Origin: Akkermansia muciniphila
GTDB taxonomy: Bacteria; Verrucomicrobiota; Verrucomicrobiia; Verrucomicrobiales; V1-33
Assembly (NCBI GenBank): GCA_945900785.1
Contig: CAMDJM010000021.1
Span: 1 to 64,000 of the forward strand
DNA length: 64,000 nt
Direction: 5' to 3'
Part shown: in pieces, positions 9,414 to 17,923 of the stretch
Layout of the letters: each line of letters begins with the position of its first letter
How positions within the stretch are numbered: the first letter of the stretch is position 1
Translations under genes and position numbers: made by a program
The notes under the pieces: generated by a model
Database searches by the model: none
The model's input: the letters and a program-made list of their open reading frames with translations, nothing else
Told to the model about the DNA's origin: nothing

Positions 9414-10568
9414 ATGAATCGCTTCGCGGCCTCCCTTCAACTAGCTATTTTTTGTCTGGTCCTCTCATCATCCAAGGCCTCACTCCTGGCCGGGGTGAAG
9501 GTGTTGTATTTGGGAGATTCGCTGAGCTTTGGCTCCTTTGGGATGACCTTGGACAAGCAAATGCGGCAGGCGGGGTGCGAGGTCTACACCATGGTGACAG
9601 GGGGGGCGACTCCGTTTTACTGGCTGAGTGATTTTGAGCCGGTGGCGGCAGAAGCTGGCCATTGGGTCAAAAAGAAGGGATCCGACCGCCGTCTGCGGCG
9701 CGTCAGCAAAGTTCCCAAGGTCGAGACGATTTTGAAGACCTTCCCTGCCAATGTCGCCGTGGTCCAGACCGGAACCAACATGTATGCCATCCTGCGCGAC
9801 AAGAAAAAAACTCCTTCCGAACGCGTGAAGATGGTGGAATACCTGGTGGACCGGATGTGCCGGGTGCTGGAGACCGCCCATTGCCGGATTTACTGGGTCA
9901 CCCCGCCGGACAGCCATGTGTATAAATATCCGCGCGAACTCCAGGAACAAATGCGGGAAATCATGAAACGGGTTGCGGGCAAACACGGACGGGTTTTCGA
10001 CAGCTATGCCGTGACCCAATACACTGAACCTTATCCCAAGGAAGATGGCATCCATTACGGCCCGGAAGAAGCCACGGATTGGGCCCGGCGCGTAGCGCGG
10101 GATGCGATCCCATGGGTGAACGCGTCCCGCGAACAAGCCAGCATCAACAGCCCCAGCCCTGCGGAAGTTGATCCCGCCTCTGAGCTGCCTGTCGAAACGG
10201 TGCGCAAGGCCCTGCCTTCCCTGAACGAAGCCAATACCGTCAAGGTGGAGGCGATCCTCACGGAAAAGACGCCTTTTCTCCATCCCGAAACCTGCACCTA
10301 CCGCAATGCTGTGGCCTGCTATGAATACAAAGTGGTCAAGGTGCTCTCCGGCAAATATACGGGGGACCGTCTCAAGGTGGCCCATGTGGTGATGCGCAAC
10401 AGCCAGCTCAAGCCCGAATTGGAATGGGAAGTGGGACGCAAGGAAGTGCTGACCCTGGTGCCTCTGGCATCCTATCCCGATACCGAAAAACTGGAAACCC
10501 TGGATGAACTGCCGGATGAACCCCAGGGATCCACGCTTCCTCTCCTGACTCCTCTGCAGGGCAGCTAG
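9414..10568 (+). CDS. SGNH/GDSL-type hydrolase, secreted
   Basis: VKVLYLGDSLSFGSFG... VVQTGTNM ... DGIHYGPEEATDWA blocks. Confidence 0.75.
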   Translation: MNRFAASLQLAIFCLVLSSSKASLLAGVKVLYLGDSLSFGSFGMTLDKQMRQAGCEVYTMVTGGATPFYWLSDFEPVAAEAGHWVKKKGSDRRLRRVSKVPKVETILKTFPANVAVVQTGTNMYAILRDKKKTPSERVKMVEYLVDRMCRVLETAHCRIYWVTPPDSHVYKYPRELQEQMREIMKRVAGKHGRVFDSYAVTQYTEPYPKEDGIHYGPEEATDWARRVARDAIPWVNASREQASINSPSPAEVDPASELPVETVRKALPSLNEANTVKVEAILTEKTPFLHPETCTYRNAVACYEYKVVKVLSGKYTGDRLKVAHVVMRNSQLKPELEWEVGRKEVLTLVPLASYPDTEKLETLDELPDEPQGSTLPLLTPLQGS

Positions 10569-10626
10569 GCCGGTGAGGAAACCTGGGCATGGGTTGGCCG
10601 GAAAGCCTGCTGATCCGGCATTTAAA

Positions 10627-11706
10627 TCAAGCCCGGAGGATCATGACGTCGTCAGGATTGATGGTCACGGTGACCTGGGCATCATCGGCTTCGCGGAGGA
10701 GGGCCGGGTTGAGTTCGGAGAGGTGGAAGCTGGCACCGGAGGAATCGCGAACCGTGTATTGGGCAAGTTCCCCGAGGTAGACGGATTCGGTGAGGCGGCC
10801 AGTCAGGAGGTTGGCGGCCGCAGGTTGTTCCGTGAGGCGGAGAGCCTCGGGGCGGAGGCAAAGCTGGACCTTTTCTCCGGAGGCAGGATGCCAGTTGGGA
10901 TCCGTCAGGCGGCCAGTGAAGATGCCGTGGCTGGTGTGGGCGGTGGCATGGGAGCTGCTGCCGGAGGGGGCGATGAGTTCGGCGGGCAGGAAATTGGCCT
11001 CGCCAATGAAGGAGGCTACCGAGGCGGTGATAGGAGAGCGGAAGACCTCGCGCGGGGTGCCCACCTGGCTGATAACGCCTTTTTCCATGATAGCCATGCG
11101 GTCGGCGAGGTGGAGGGCTTCTTTTTGGTCGTGGGTGACGTAGACGGCGGTGACGCCGAATTCCTTGCAAATGCGCCGGATCTCGGAACGCATTTCGAGC
11201 CTGAGTTTGGCGTCGAGATTGGAGAGGGGTTCGTCAAGCAACAGCGCATCCGGGCGGACGGCAAGGCTGCGGGCGAGGGCAACGCGCTGCTGCTGGCCAC
11301 CTGACAGTTGATTGATTTTCCGCCCGGCAAGAGGGCCCATTTTGACCATCTGGAGGCTTTCCTGGACCCGGGTATCGATCTCAGCTTTGGGCAGTTTCCG
11401 CTCGTGAAGGCCGAAAGCGACATTCTCGCCCACCGTGAGGTGGGGCCAGAGGGCGTAGCTCTGGAACATCATGGCAGTGTTGCGCTTATGGGCGGGGAGG
11501 TGGGTGATGTCCCGCTCATCGAAAAGGAGGTGGCCCTTGTCCGGTGTATAAAAGCCGGCAATATGGCGCAGGAGGGTCGTCTTGCCACAACCGCTGGGCC
11601 CCAGCAGGAAAAACATCTCCCCGGATTCAATGCTGAGGTTAATGTTATCAAGAGCGGCCATGCTCCCGAAGTTCTTTGTCAGGTTGCGGATGTGGATCGA
11701 GACCAT
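10627..11706 (-). CDS. ABC transporter ATP-binding protein, PotA/FbpC/UgpC-like with TOBE-type C-terminus
   Basis: LGPSGCGKTTLLRHIAGF, LSGGQQQRVALARSLAVRPDALLLDEPLSNLDAKLR; no adjacent permease genes. Confidence 0.93.
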   Translation of the reverse strand: MVSIHIRNLTKNFGSMAALDNINLSIESGEMFFLLGPSGCGKTTLLRHIAGFYTPDKGHLLFDERDITHLPAHKRNTAMMFQSYALWPHLTVGENVAFGLHERKLPKAEIDTRVQESLQMVKMGPLAGRKINQLSGGQQQRVALARSLAVRPDALLLDEPLSNLDAKLRLEMRSEIRRICKEFGVTAVYVTHDQKEALHLADRMAIMEKGVISQVGTPREVFRSPITASVASFIGEANFLPAELIAPSGSSSHATAHTSHGIFTGRLTDPNWHPASGEKVQLCLRPEALRLTEQPAAANLLTGRLTESVYLGELAQYTVRDSSGASFHLSELNPALLREADDAQVTVTINPDDVMILRA

Positions 11707-11772
11707 GGGATACGGGGCAGGAGAGGCAGGCGGCGTGCCAGCCACCATGACTAAGGCGGGGCCGTGGCAAGG

Positions 11773-12690
11773 TCAAGCCTGGTGAAGATCCGGGAGGCCG
11801 CCCGTGTGCAGAAAAACGAGGCCTTCCGTCTGGAGTTGGGCGGAATCGGGGAGATAGCTGAGGGCGTGCAGCGCTTTCCCGGTGTAAATAGGCTCGCAGG
11901 GAAGGCGGTGACGCCTGGTGAATTCCTGACAAAACGCGCGCAGTTCCGGCGTGGAGCGCGCGTAGCCCCCCGCCTCGTGTCCTGTGATCCAACGCAGGAG
12001 CGGGGCGACTCCATGGGCCTTGGCCAGGGCCTGCTGCTCCGGCAGGTTGTGCAGCACGGGGACGGCCAGGACCTGCGTTTCCATACCGGCACGTGCCAAA
12101 GCCAGGGCGAGCCCTACCGCGGTCGTGGCCGTGGCAGAGGCGTGGAGAATCGCCCGGGGGAAAAAGGACTGGGCGCGCCAGCTATCGATAAGATCCTGAA
12201 ATCCCACGAATCCTTCCGGCCCGCCACCGCCTTCCGGAATGACCAGCACATCCTGCCAGGCCAGGTCTGCCATGCCGGCACGGGACTGGATTTCAGCCAG
12301 GGCGAGGGCTTTGTCCCGATAGGTGGCCCGGCTCACCTGACAAAGCTGCATGCCAAAGCGCCGCGCCGCCTGCAGCCAGGGATTCTCCATGGGCTCATCC
12401 CCCCGCAGGATGCCAATGGAGCTTAGGCCGCAGTGCTGGGCCAGGCACGCGGTCGACAGCAGATGATTGCTGAAAGCCCCTCCGTAAGTGAGGAGGGTGC
12501 TCTTCTTTTCAAGGCGGGCCCGTTGCAGCCAACCGCTAAGTTTGCGCCACTTATTCCCGGAAATGACCGGATGCAGCAGGTCGTCACGCTGGACGTGAAT
12601 CGTGCCCTGGGGCAGGTCCAGAGGTTGCAGTGGAGCCTCCTGGAGAAAGGCCGGAGCAGGTAACATGGAACCAGCAGCGGCGGGGTTCAC
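11773..12690 (-). CDS. PLP-dependent ACC deaminase/D-cysteine desulfhydrase family protein
   Basis: IHVQRDDLLHPVISGNKWRKL..., LLTYGGAFSNHLLSTA, VIPEGGGGPEGFVGF. Confidence 0.87.
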   Translation of the reverse strand: MNPAAAGSMLPAPAFLQEAPLQPLDLPQGTIHVQRDDLLHPVISGNKWRKLSGWLQRARLEKKSTLLTYGGAFSNHLLSTACLAQHCGLSSIGILRGDEPMENPWLQAARRFGMQLCQVSRATYRDKALALAEIQSRAGMADLAWQDVLVIPEGGGGPEGFVGFQDLIDSWRAQSFFPRAILHASATATTAVGLALALARAGMETQVLAVPVLHNLPEQQALAKAHGVAPLLRWITGHEAGGYARSTPELRAFCQEFTRRHRLPCEPIYTGKALHALSYLPDSAQLQTEGLVFLHTGGLPDLHQA

Positions 12691-13523
12691 CGGCCTTTGG
12701 TCGCGAGCAGTTCCACGATGTTGCGGAGGACTTCGTCGCGGTCCGTGCCAGCGAGGGATAGGGCCAGTTGGGCATTGAGCAAACCGTATTTGACGCCGAA
12801 GTCATAGCGACGCCCCTCCAATTCGCAGGCAAGATAGCGCTCCTGTGTGGCGATGCTGGAGAGGGCACTGCGGAAATTCACGGTGCCACCGGCAGCGAAG
12901 AGCCCCGTTAGGTGCTTCTGCACCGCAGGAGTGAGCACATGCATGCCGAAGAAGCAGAGATAATACCCAGCGCGCAATCCGGGCACCACCAGCTTTTGCT
13001 CGGCTTCTGTCGGCGTGGGCTTTTCCAGCACCGCTTCCACCTGATAGAGCCGCCGCGCGGCATGGACCAGCCGGCCGCCGACGGCGCCGTAGTAGGGCAG
13101 CTTGCTCTCGTGGGTGGATTGCACCGCAGAGACGGAACAGTTTTCGGCCCGGGCGGTTTCCACCAGTTGCTGGGCGCAGCCTTTTTCGGTGGCACTGAGA
13201 TAAAGGTGGTCCCCCACAAGGAGAAGAAACGCATCATCCCCACAAAAGCCGGCCGCGCAGTGAATGGCGTGGGCATAACCGAGGGGTTCCGCCTGCTCAA
13301 TAAAGGTGAGCCGCGCCGCATGTGCCCCTGCAGCCGTGCGGTAGGCCGGCTCATCGCCGGGGCTGATGACGATGCCGATCCTCCCGATCCCCGCCCGCAG
13401 GATTTCTTCAATAATAATAGCGAGTGCGGTTTTGCCCGTGCCATCGCGGTCCACAAGGGATTGGAGCGGCAGCGTGCGCTGATTTTTACCGGCGGCGGTG
13501 ATGAGGGCCTTGTTAATGTCCAT
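12687..13523 (-). CDS. UTP-glucose-1-phosphate uridylyltransferase-like nucleotidyltransferase
   Basis: MDINKALITAAGKNQRTLPLQSLVDRDGTGKTALAIIIEEILRAGIGRIGIVISPGD...; GalU-like architecture though N-terminal motif deviates. Confidence 0.8.
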   Translation of the reverse strand: MDINKALITAAGKNQRTLPLQSLVDRDGTGKTALAIIIEEILRAGIGRIGIVISPGDEPAYRTAAGAHAARLTFIEQAEPLGYAHAIHCAAGFCGDDAFLLLVGDHLYLSATEKGCAQQLVETARAENCSVSAVQSTHESKLPYYGAVGGRLVHAARRLYQVEAVLEKPTPTEAEQKLVVPGLRAGYYLCFFGMHVLTPAVQKHLTGLFAAGGTVNFRSALSSIATQERYLACELEGRRYDFGVKYGLLNAQLALSLAGTDRDEVLRNIVELLATKGR

Positions 13524-13601
13524 GCTGGGAAATCTATCCACCCAGGCCAGGGGTGGCGTCAACCGGGCGAGGGGATTTGTGACGGGGGGAACGGATCAAA
13601 G

Positions 13602-14333
13602 TCAGCGGCGCTGCCAGACGGTGCCCAGGGCCACACTCCATTGGAACTTGCGGGCGTGTTCGCGGATGAGGAAGGGAAGGTCCTTTTGCTGCGCCAGGGT
13701 GAAGTCAGGGAGCAAAGTTTCCTTGAGCCAGTCCAAAGTGCTGGCGGCGGGCCAGCGCCCAGGCGGGGTGTAGTCTGCCAGCCAGGTGCAGGGGGTGGTC
13801 AGCAGGAGGTGACCGCCCGGTTTGATCAGGGCAGGCAGCCGCTGGAGAAACCGCAGGGGCTCGGTGAGGCGGCAGATCAGGTTGGCCGCGTGCACAATGT
13901 CAAAGCTGCAAAGACTGGCTGGCAGGTTCATCGCATCGCCCTGCTGGAAGGTGACGCGTTCCGGGTGGACGCCGGGCGGCAACTCAGCGGTGAGAGGCTG
14001 GGTGAGATGGGCTTCGAGGGAGATTTGGTAGGACAGCGCGCCAGCCGACTGGATGGTTTGGGCCGCCTTGATAAAGGCGAGCGAAAAATCGATGGCCTGG
14101 ACTTCGGCACAGGTGCGGGAGAGTTCAAAGGCGGAGCGGCCGGTGGCGCAGCCAATATCAAGGGCCCGTGCCGCGTGGGCATGGGATGGCGGCAGCAGTG
14201 CCGTGACGGTGCGCACAGGGAAATTCAGGGCACTCACCGGGCCGTTTTCCCATGGGAGGATTTCGTGATCCTGACCATAGTGAAAAAGGAGGTATTCATC
14301 GACGAGGCGCTGGGTTTCGTAGGGGTTGGACAT
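13602..14333 (-). CDS. SAM-dependent methyltransferase resembling the OvoA C-terminal domain (putative 4-mercaptohistidine N1-methyltransferase family)
   Basis: MSNPYETQRLVDEYLLFHYGQDHEILPWENGPVSALNFPVRTV...ALDIGCATGRSAFELSR. Confidence 0.78.
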   Translation of the reverse strand: MSNPYETQRLVDEYLLFHYGQDHEILPWENGPVSALNFPVRTVTALLPPSHAHAARALDIGCATGRSAFELSRTCAEVQAIDFSLAFIKAAQTIQSAGALSYQISLEAHLTQPLTAELPPGVHPERVTFQQGDAMNLPASLCSFDIVHAANLICRLTEPLRFLQRLPALIKPGGHLLLTTPCTWLADYTPPGRWPAASTLDWLKETLLPDFTLAQQKDLPFLIREHARKFQWSVALGTVWQRR

Positions 14334-14397
14334 GGATTGGTAAATTGGAAAAGCTGAAAAAGGGAAAGGCAGCACCCGCATGGATGCTGCCTTCCGA

Positions 14398-14433
14398 AAG
14401 TAAAGCGGGATGAAGCCGCGCGCCTCATCCCGC
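14398..14433 (-). terminator. candidate rho-independent terminator downstream of the 14461-15681 gene
   Basis: Perfect 9-bp stem gcgggatga...tcatcccgc followed on the minus strand by tttactttc. Confidence 0.5.
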
Positions 14434-14460
14434 CCCCGTTTCCGGGTTTTGGGGCCGCAG

Positions 14461-15681
14461 CTAATCGGCCGCCAAAGCGTTCAGCAGATATTCCGAAGGG
14501 CGGAAATTCTCGATCAGGATTTCGTGCTGATCGCCGCGTTTCATGCGGACCTGGAGGATGTTGAAGTTGGGGGTCTTGTGAGGCGCAAAGAGGATGTCAT
14601 CGTGGGTAGCATTCTTGTGCTCCTTGAACAGGTCCGGTGTCAGGTGGCCACCCAGATGGTCATCGCGCCCCGTAGCGAGGTGGCAGGTGCCGAGAACTTT
14701 TTCGTCCTGAATGTCGGCATAGCTGATGGGTAGCACCTGGGTGCCGAAGCCGAGTTCACCCAGAACACCCGTCATCGGATCGTTGCTGAGCTTGGCGTTA
14801 TGGGCGGCGATCGTTTCCTGGTTTCCTTCGATGAGTTCAGAGAGGATAATGCGTCCACCCGTGACGGTCAGGCGGCCCAAGGTGCCGTCCTCATACTTCA
14901 TGGGGAACAAGCCTTCAGCACCAGTGGGAACAAAGTAAACTTCGCCAGCCGGCAGATTGGCAATATCCGGCTGGGTGCCACGGCAGAGGCCATGGGACTT
15001 TTGCGCTTCCTGCCCGCTGAGCATCAGCTTGGCAGTCAGGATTTCGCCCGTTTCCAATTGGAAGTCGATTTCAACCTCGTCGGCTTTGGTCATGGCCCGG
15101 CGGAGTTTTTCCGCATCGCGGCTCACGTCTTCGTAATCGACCGACAGACCGGAGTTAAGAATGATTTCATTCACCCCATGCAGGGTAGCCCCACGGAAGT
15201 TATACTTCTTCGCCATCGCGGTGAGAGGCGCAGTGGCGCTGAAGGTGGAAATGCAAAGGATGATATCGTAGTCCGGATACACATCGGTCTCCAGGCTCAG
15301 CATGTTACCCGCTTGGTCGGTGCAGGCATCGGCAAGGTCGAGGTTGCTGCCATAAGTCATTTCATAAGCAAACATTTCGCCACCCGTCATGCCAAGCGCG
15401 GCCATGACCCCATCGCGGTGCAGACCCTGATAGAAATGCTCGTAGGCGCGGCCCTGAATGGCAAACTGGGGATCCTTCAGAAAACCGAAGTCCTTCATGC
15501 CGGAGATATCCGGCAAATCAATCAGGATACACACCCGGCGGCCCTCGGTGGGCGTGAAAACACTACGGAGCAGGCGCTCCAAGCTGAAGGGTGGGAAGAC
15601 GCGGGTGGCAGCATCGGGAAGCGGGGCGGCGAGAGTCTGGGACATAGGGGGATGAGGACTGGAATGAGCTGTCGTATTCAT
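14461..15681 (-). CDS. M29-aminopeptidase-like / leucyl aminopeptidase-related protein
   Basis: ...TQPDIANLPAGEVYFVPTGAEGLFPMKYEDGTLGRLTVTGGRI..., GELGFGTQVLPISYADIQDEKVLGTCHLATGRDDHLGG. Confidence 0.6.
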   Translation of the reverse strand: MNTTAHSSPHPPMSQTLAAPLPDAATRVFPPFSLERLLRSVFTPTEGRRVCILIDLPDISGMKDFGFLKDPQFAIQGRAYEHFYQGLHRDGVMAALGMTGGEMFAYEMTYGSNLDLADACTDQAGNMLSLETDVYPDYDIILCISTFSATAPLTAMAKKYNFRGATLHGVNEIILNSGLSVDYEDVSRDAEKLRRAMTKADEVEIDFQLETGEILTAKLMLSGQEAQKSHGLCRGTQPDIANLPAGEVYFVPTGAEGLFPMKYEDGTLGRLTVTGGRIILSELIEGNQETIAAHNAKLSNDPMTGVLGELGFGTQVLPISYADIQDEKVLGTCHLATGRDDHLGGHLTPDLFKEHKNATHDDILFAPHKTPNFNILQVRMKRGDQHEILIENFRPSEYLLNALAAD

Positions 15682-15791
15682 GGGATAAACGCATCATGAC
15701 ACCTCAAGGATGAGGTGCGATGGTAAATTTTATTCCGGGAAGCGGCGGACGGGACTTGCCTTGGGAACCAAACCAAGGCTTAATTTCCGGC

Positions 15792-16016
15792 ATGCTCAAT
15801 CGCACTATCCTCCTGCCGGTCTGTCTGTTGCTGTGCCACTGTGAAACCGTCACCAGTCCCTCCGAGCGCCGGACTTCCCTGACGCAATCCGGCCTGACTC
15901 CTTCCGAACGCGTGGAGGCTGACAAAAACCGTCCCCTGTCCAGCAATCCTACAGACCCCATGAACAAGGTCAGCACCCGCGATGGCGCTGTGGGTTACCG
16001 GTTGTTGGAGTTTTAG
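15792..16016 (+). CDS. small putative lipoprotein
   Basis: MLNRTILLPVCLLLCHCETVTSPSERR...: signal peptide with lipobox-like LLCHC. Confidence 0.6.
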   Translation: MLNRTILLPVCLLLCHCETVTSPSERRTSLTQSGLTPSERVEADKNRPLSSNPTDPMNKVSTRDGAVGYRLLEF

Positions 16017-16035
16017 CCGCCAGCTGGGAAGCTAG

Positions 16036-16332
16036 TCAATCCGGGATCAGCGTCCCCAGAACAGAGGACTTGCTGACGACCAGCTTCCCTTCCTCCAGTT
16101 GCTGCTTCAGCAGAAGCGAGTGCGGCGCGGCGCGGTGTGCCTCCACGGCGGCCTGGTCAGCATAAAGTTCCACCAGCACAAAAACATGGGGACGATCCTG
16201 AACTTGTGTGACTTCAAAACGAAGGCAGCCAGGCTCAAGGGTCCGCGCGGCGTGGGCTGCCGGAGTGATGACCCGGAGGAATTCCGCGATTTTATCTGGA
16301 GGCGTTTCGATAGTGACGATGAGGGAGATCAT
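16036..16332 (-). CDS. antibiotic biosynthesis monooxygenase (ABM)-domain protein
   Basis: VTIETPPDKIAEFLRVITPAAHAARTLEPGCLRFEVTQVQDRPHVFVLVELYADQAAVEAHRAAPH. Confidence 0.87.
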   Translation of the reverse strand: MISLIVTIETPPDKIAEFLRVITPAAHAARTLEPGCLRFEVTQVQDRPHVFVLVELYADQAAVEAHRAAPHSLLLKQQLEEGKLVVSKSSVLGTLIPD

Positions 16333-16427
16333 GGAGCAAGGGCGGGAGGGTGGCGGGGGTTATTGGGTATTGGACATCAGTAAATCAAATATCAAAGGGA
16401 AACTAATTTTGAAGGGCGGCTGGTGGT

Positions 16428-16606
16428 GGCAGGGTCAAAAAACCGCTGGACTGGCCTTCCCCGGGGATGGATAGATCGATAGGGACCGGGCGGTGGCGTG
16501 GCGCAGGAGGCGCTCCACTGGTCCCTGTATAAGTTCCCCATCCAATGGGCAGGTGCCGTAGTGCATGGGGATGAAGTGTTTGGCCCCGAGGTCTGTGGAA
16601 GCGGCG
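16428..16606 (-). pseudogene. degenerate direct copy of the 3' end of the MBL-fold hydrolase gene at 17924-18904
   Basis: TDLGAKHFIPMHYGTCPLDGELIQGPVERLLRHATARSLSIYPSPGKASPAVF* vs TDLGAKHFIPMHYGTFPLGGEPMQEPVERLLRHAAARSLSNLTIPGEGQPGVF*; DNA similarity spans ggcagg...gcggcg and stops on both sides. Confidence 0.9.
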
Positions 16607-16771
16607 TGGGAACTTTCGCATCTGATCTTAAAACTGCGGATTTGCATAAGGGCCTTTGAACTTTGAACGCCCTCTCTGTTGGTGTGGCGGCACTGCAGTT
16701 TTAACAATCACAATTTCCTTTGGAGTAGAAAGAAGCTTGTCCAGGGAGTGCCCGGCCTATTCCGCAATCGG

Positions 16772-17587
16772 CTAAAGTTCTACCCCGGAGGATTTAAAGA
16801 GGGCTTTCAGCATTCTTTTATTCGTGAACACTTTACCAAAGTATTCAGCCACCCTGATGGCGTCTTTTAGGGAGTTGAAATGAAAAAGCACCGTGCCGCC
16901 TTCGGAGTTGTCGAAGTAGCCACCGGGGTGCGTGCCTGCATGATCCTTCACCAGTTTCTTTTTTTCAATGGCTTCTCCCATGACGTCACCCAAGGTGTTT
17001 CCCTCCATCTCACATTCCTGGCCCATGGTATCGTCAAGCATCCCGAATTCTGTGAACTGCAGCCGGACCTCAGGCTCCGCATCATCAAGCAATTTGGACA
17101 ACAAAAACGGGTAATAAGTATCCGCATCTTCGCTATCCGCGTCAAAGAACGGTTCCTTTAGGGTCGCCGTTTTTGACGGAATTGACTCGCTTCTGGGTGG
17201 CCCCTTGGTGCCGAACACCCTGCGTTCTCCCTCACCAGGCCCGATTTGCTCGATTTCCAAATGACAATAGCGGCGGTGATCTTCACCATCTACCGCTATG
17301 ATCTTGCGTATCTGAGCCAAGGCGATGGCTGCTTGACTTGCCGGTCCCTTCAACCGGACGATCCCATGAATCCATGACTTCGACTTTTCAAAGACTTTAA
17401 ATTTTAACCTCGTGTGACTAAGATAAAATGTGATGTGTTCAGAGAACATCCTTGCTCGCAACTTTAAGTCACCGGGTCCGGCATTGTCTTCATACGGCAC
17501 AGTCCCACCAGAGCCATTCGGGGAACAAGCCTTAAGTTTTCGAATTTCAAATATTACTTCGTCGCTCTTTATCATATAAGCATGCAT
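16772..17587 (-). CDS. hypothetical protein, no recognised family
   Basis: 271-aa ORF with lower GC than neighbours, between the two copies of the MBL 3' end. Confidence 0.72.
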   Translation of the reverse strand: MHAYMIKSDEVIFEIRKLKACSPNGSGGTVPYEDNAGPGDLKLRARMFSEHITFYLSHTRLKFKVFEKSKSWIHGIVRLKGPASQAAIALAQIRKIIAVDGEDHRRYCHLEIEQIGPGEGERRVFGTKGPPRSESIPSKTATLKEPFFDADSEDADTYYPFLLSKLLDDAEPEVRLQFTEFGMLDDTMGQECEMEGNTLGDVMGEAIEKKKLVKDHAGTHPGGYFDNSEGGTVLFHFNSLKDAIRVAEYFGKVFTNKRMLKALFKSSGVEL

Positions 17588-17659
17588 TGAGATTTCCTAA
17601 TTGAGTGCAATAAATCAGCAAAATTGTTTGTAAACTGACTTGTCATTGGATGATGCAGA

Positions 17660-17875
17660 TTACGCCCGTGGCGCACGCAATGAATAGAGACCCCGGAGTG
17701 CCGGCTTCCCCAGATAACGCGAACCCCGCTTGCGCTCTGTCCGGCTTCTGTCTTGCACAGATTTAACGATTCGCTTCGAACCACCCATCCACGAACGTCC
17801 GGCTCCCAAACAGGACTCCCCTGGTGAACTGGGCCACGCGCCGCATCAACACCCCGGCTCGCACCGCCGCCCGGT
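17660..17875 (-). pseudogene. C-terminal remnant of a REP-associated tyrosine transposase (RAYT)
   Basis: Minus strand THRAAVRAGVLMRRVAQFTRGVLFGSRTFVDGWFEANR then, after a frameshift, KSVQDRSRTERKRGSRYLGKPALRGLYSLRAPRA*; matches the RAYT C-terminal pattern RVR.FT.G...GSR.FV...F...KR..GAR......LYSLR.LR. Confidence 0.7.
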
Positions 17876-17923
17876 GCGTTCCCCATCGCGGGTGGCTAGA
17901 GAATCTTCTGGAGCGGGCAGGAT

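Noticed and set aside
5607-14333. SUMF1 protein plus methyltransferase as a split OvoA/EgtB system
   Set aside because: 8 kb apart on unrelated loci, and the SUMF1 protein shows no DinB-like domain; kept only as a note on the methyltransferase.
12912-14357. 481-aa plus-strand ORF opposite the GalU-like and methyltransferase genes
   Set aside because: Spans two well-supported minus-strand genes; composition typical of antisense frames.
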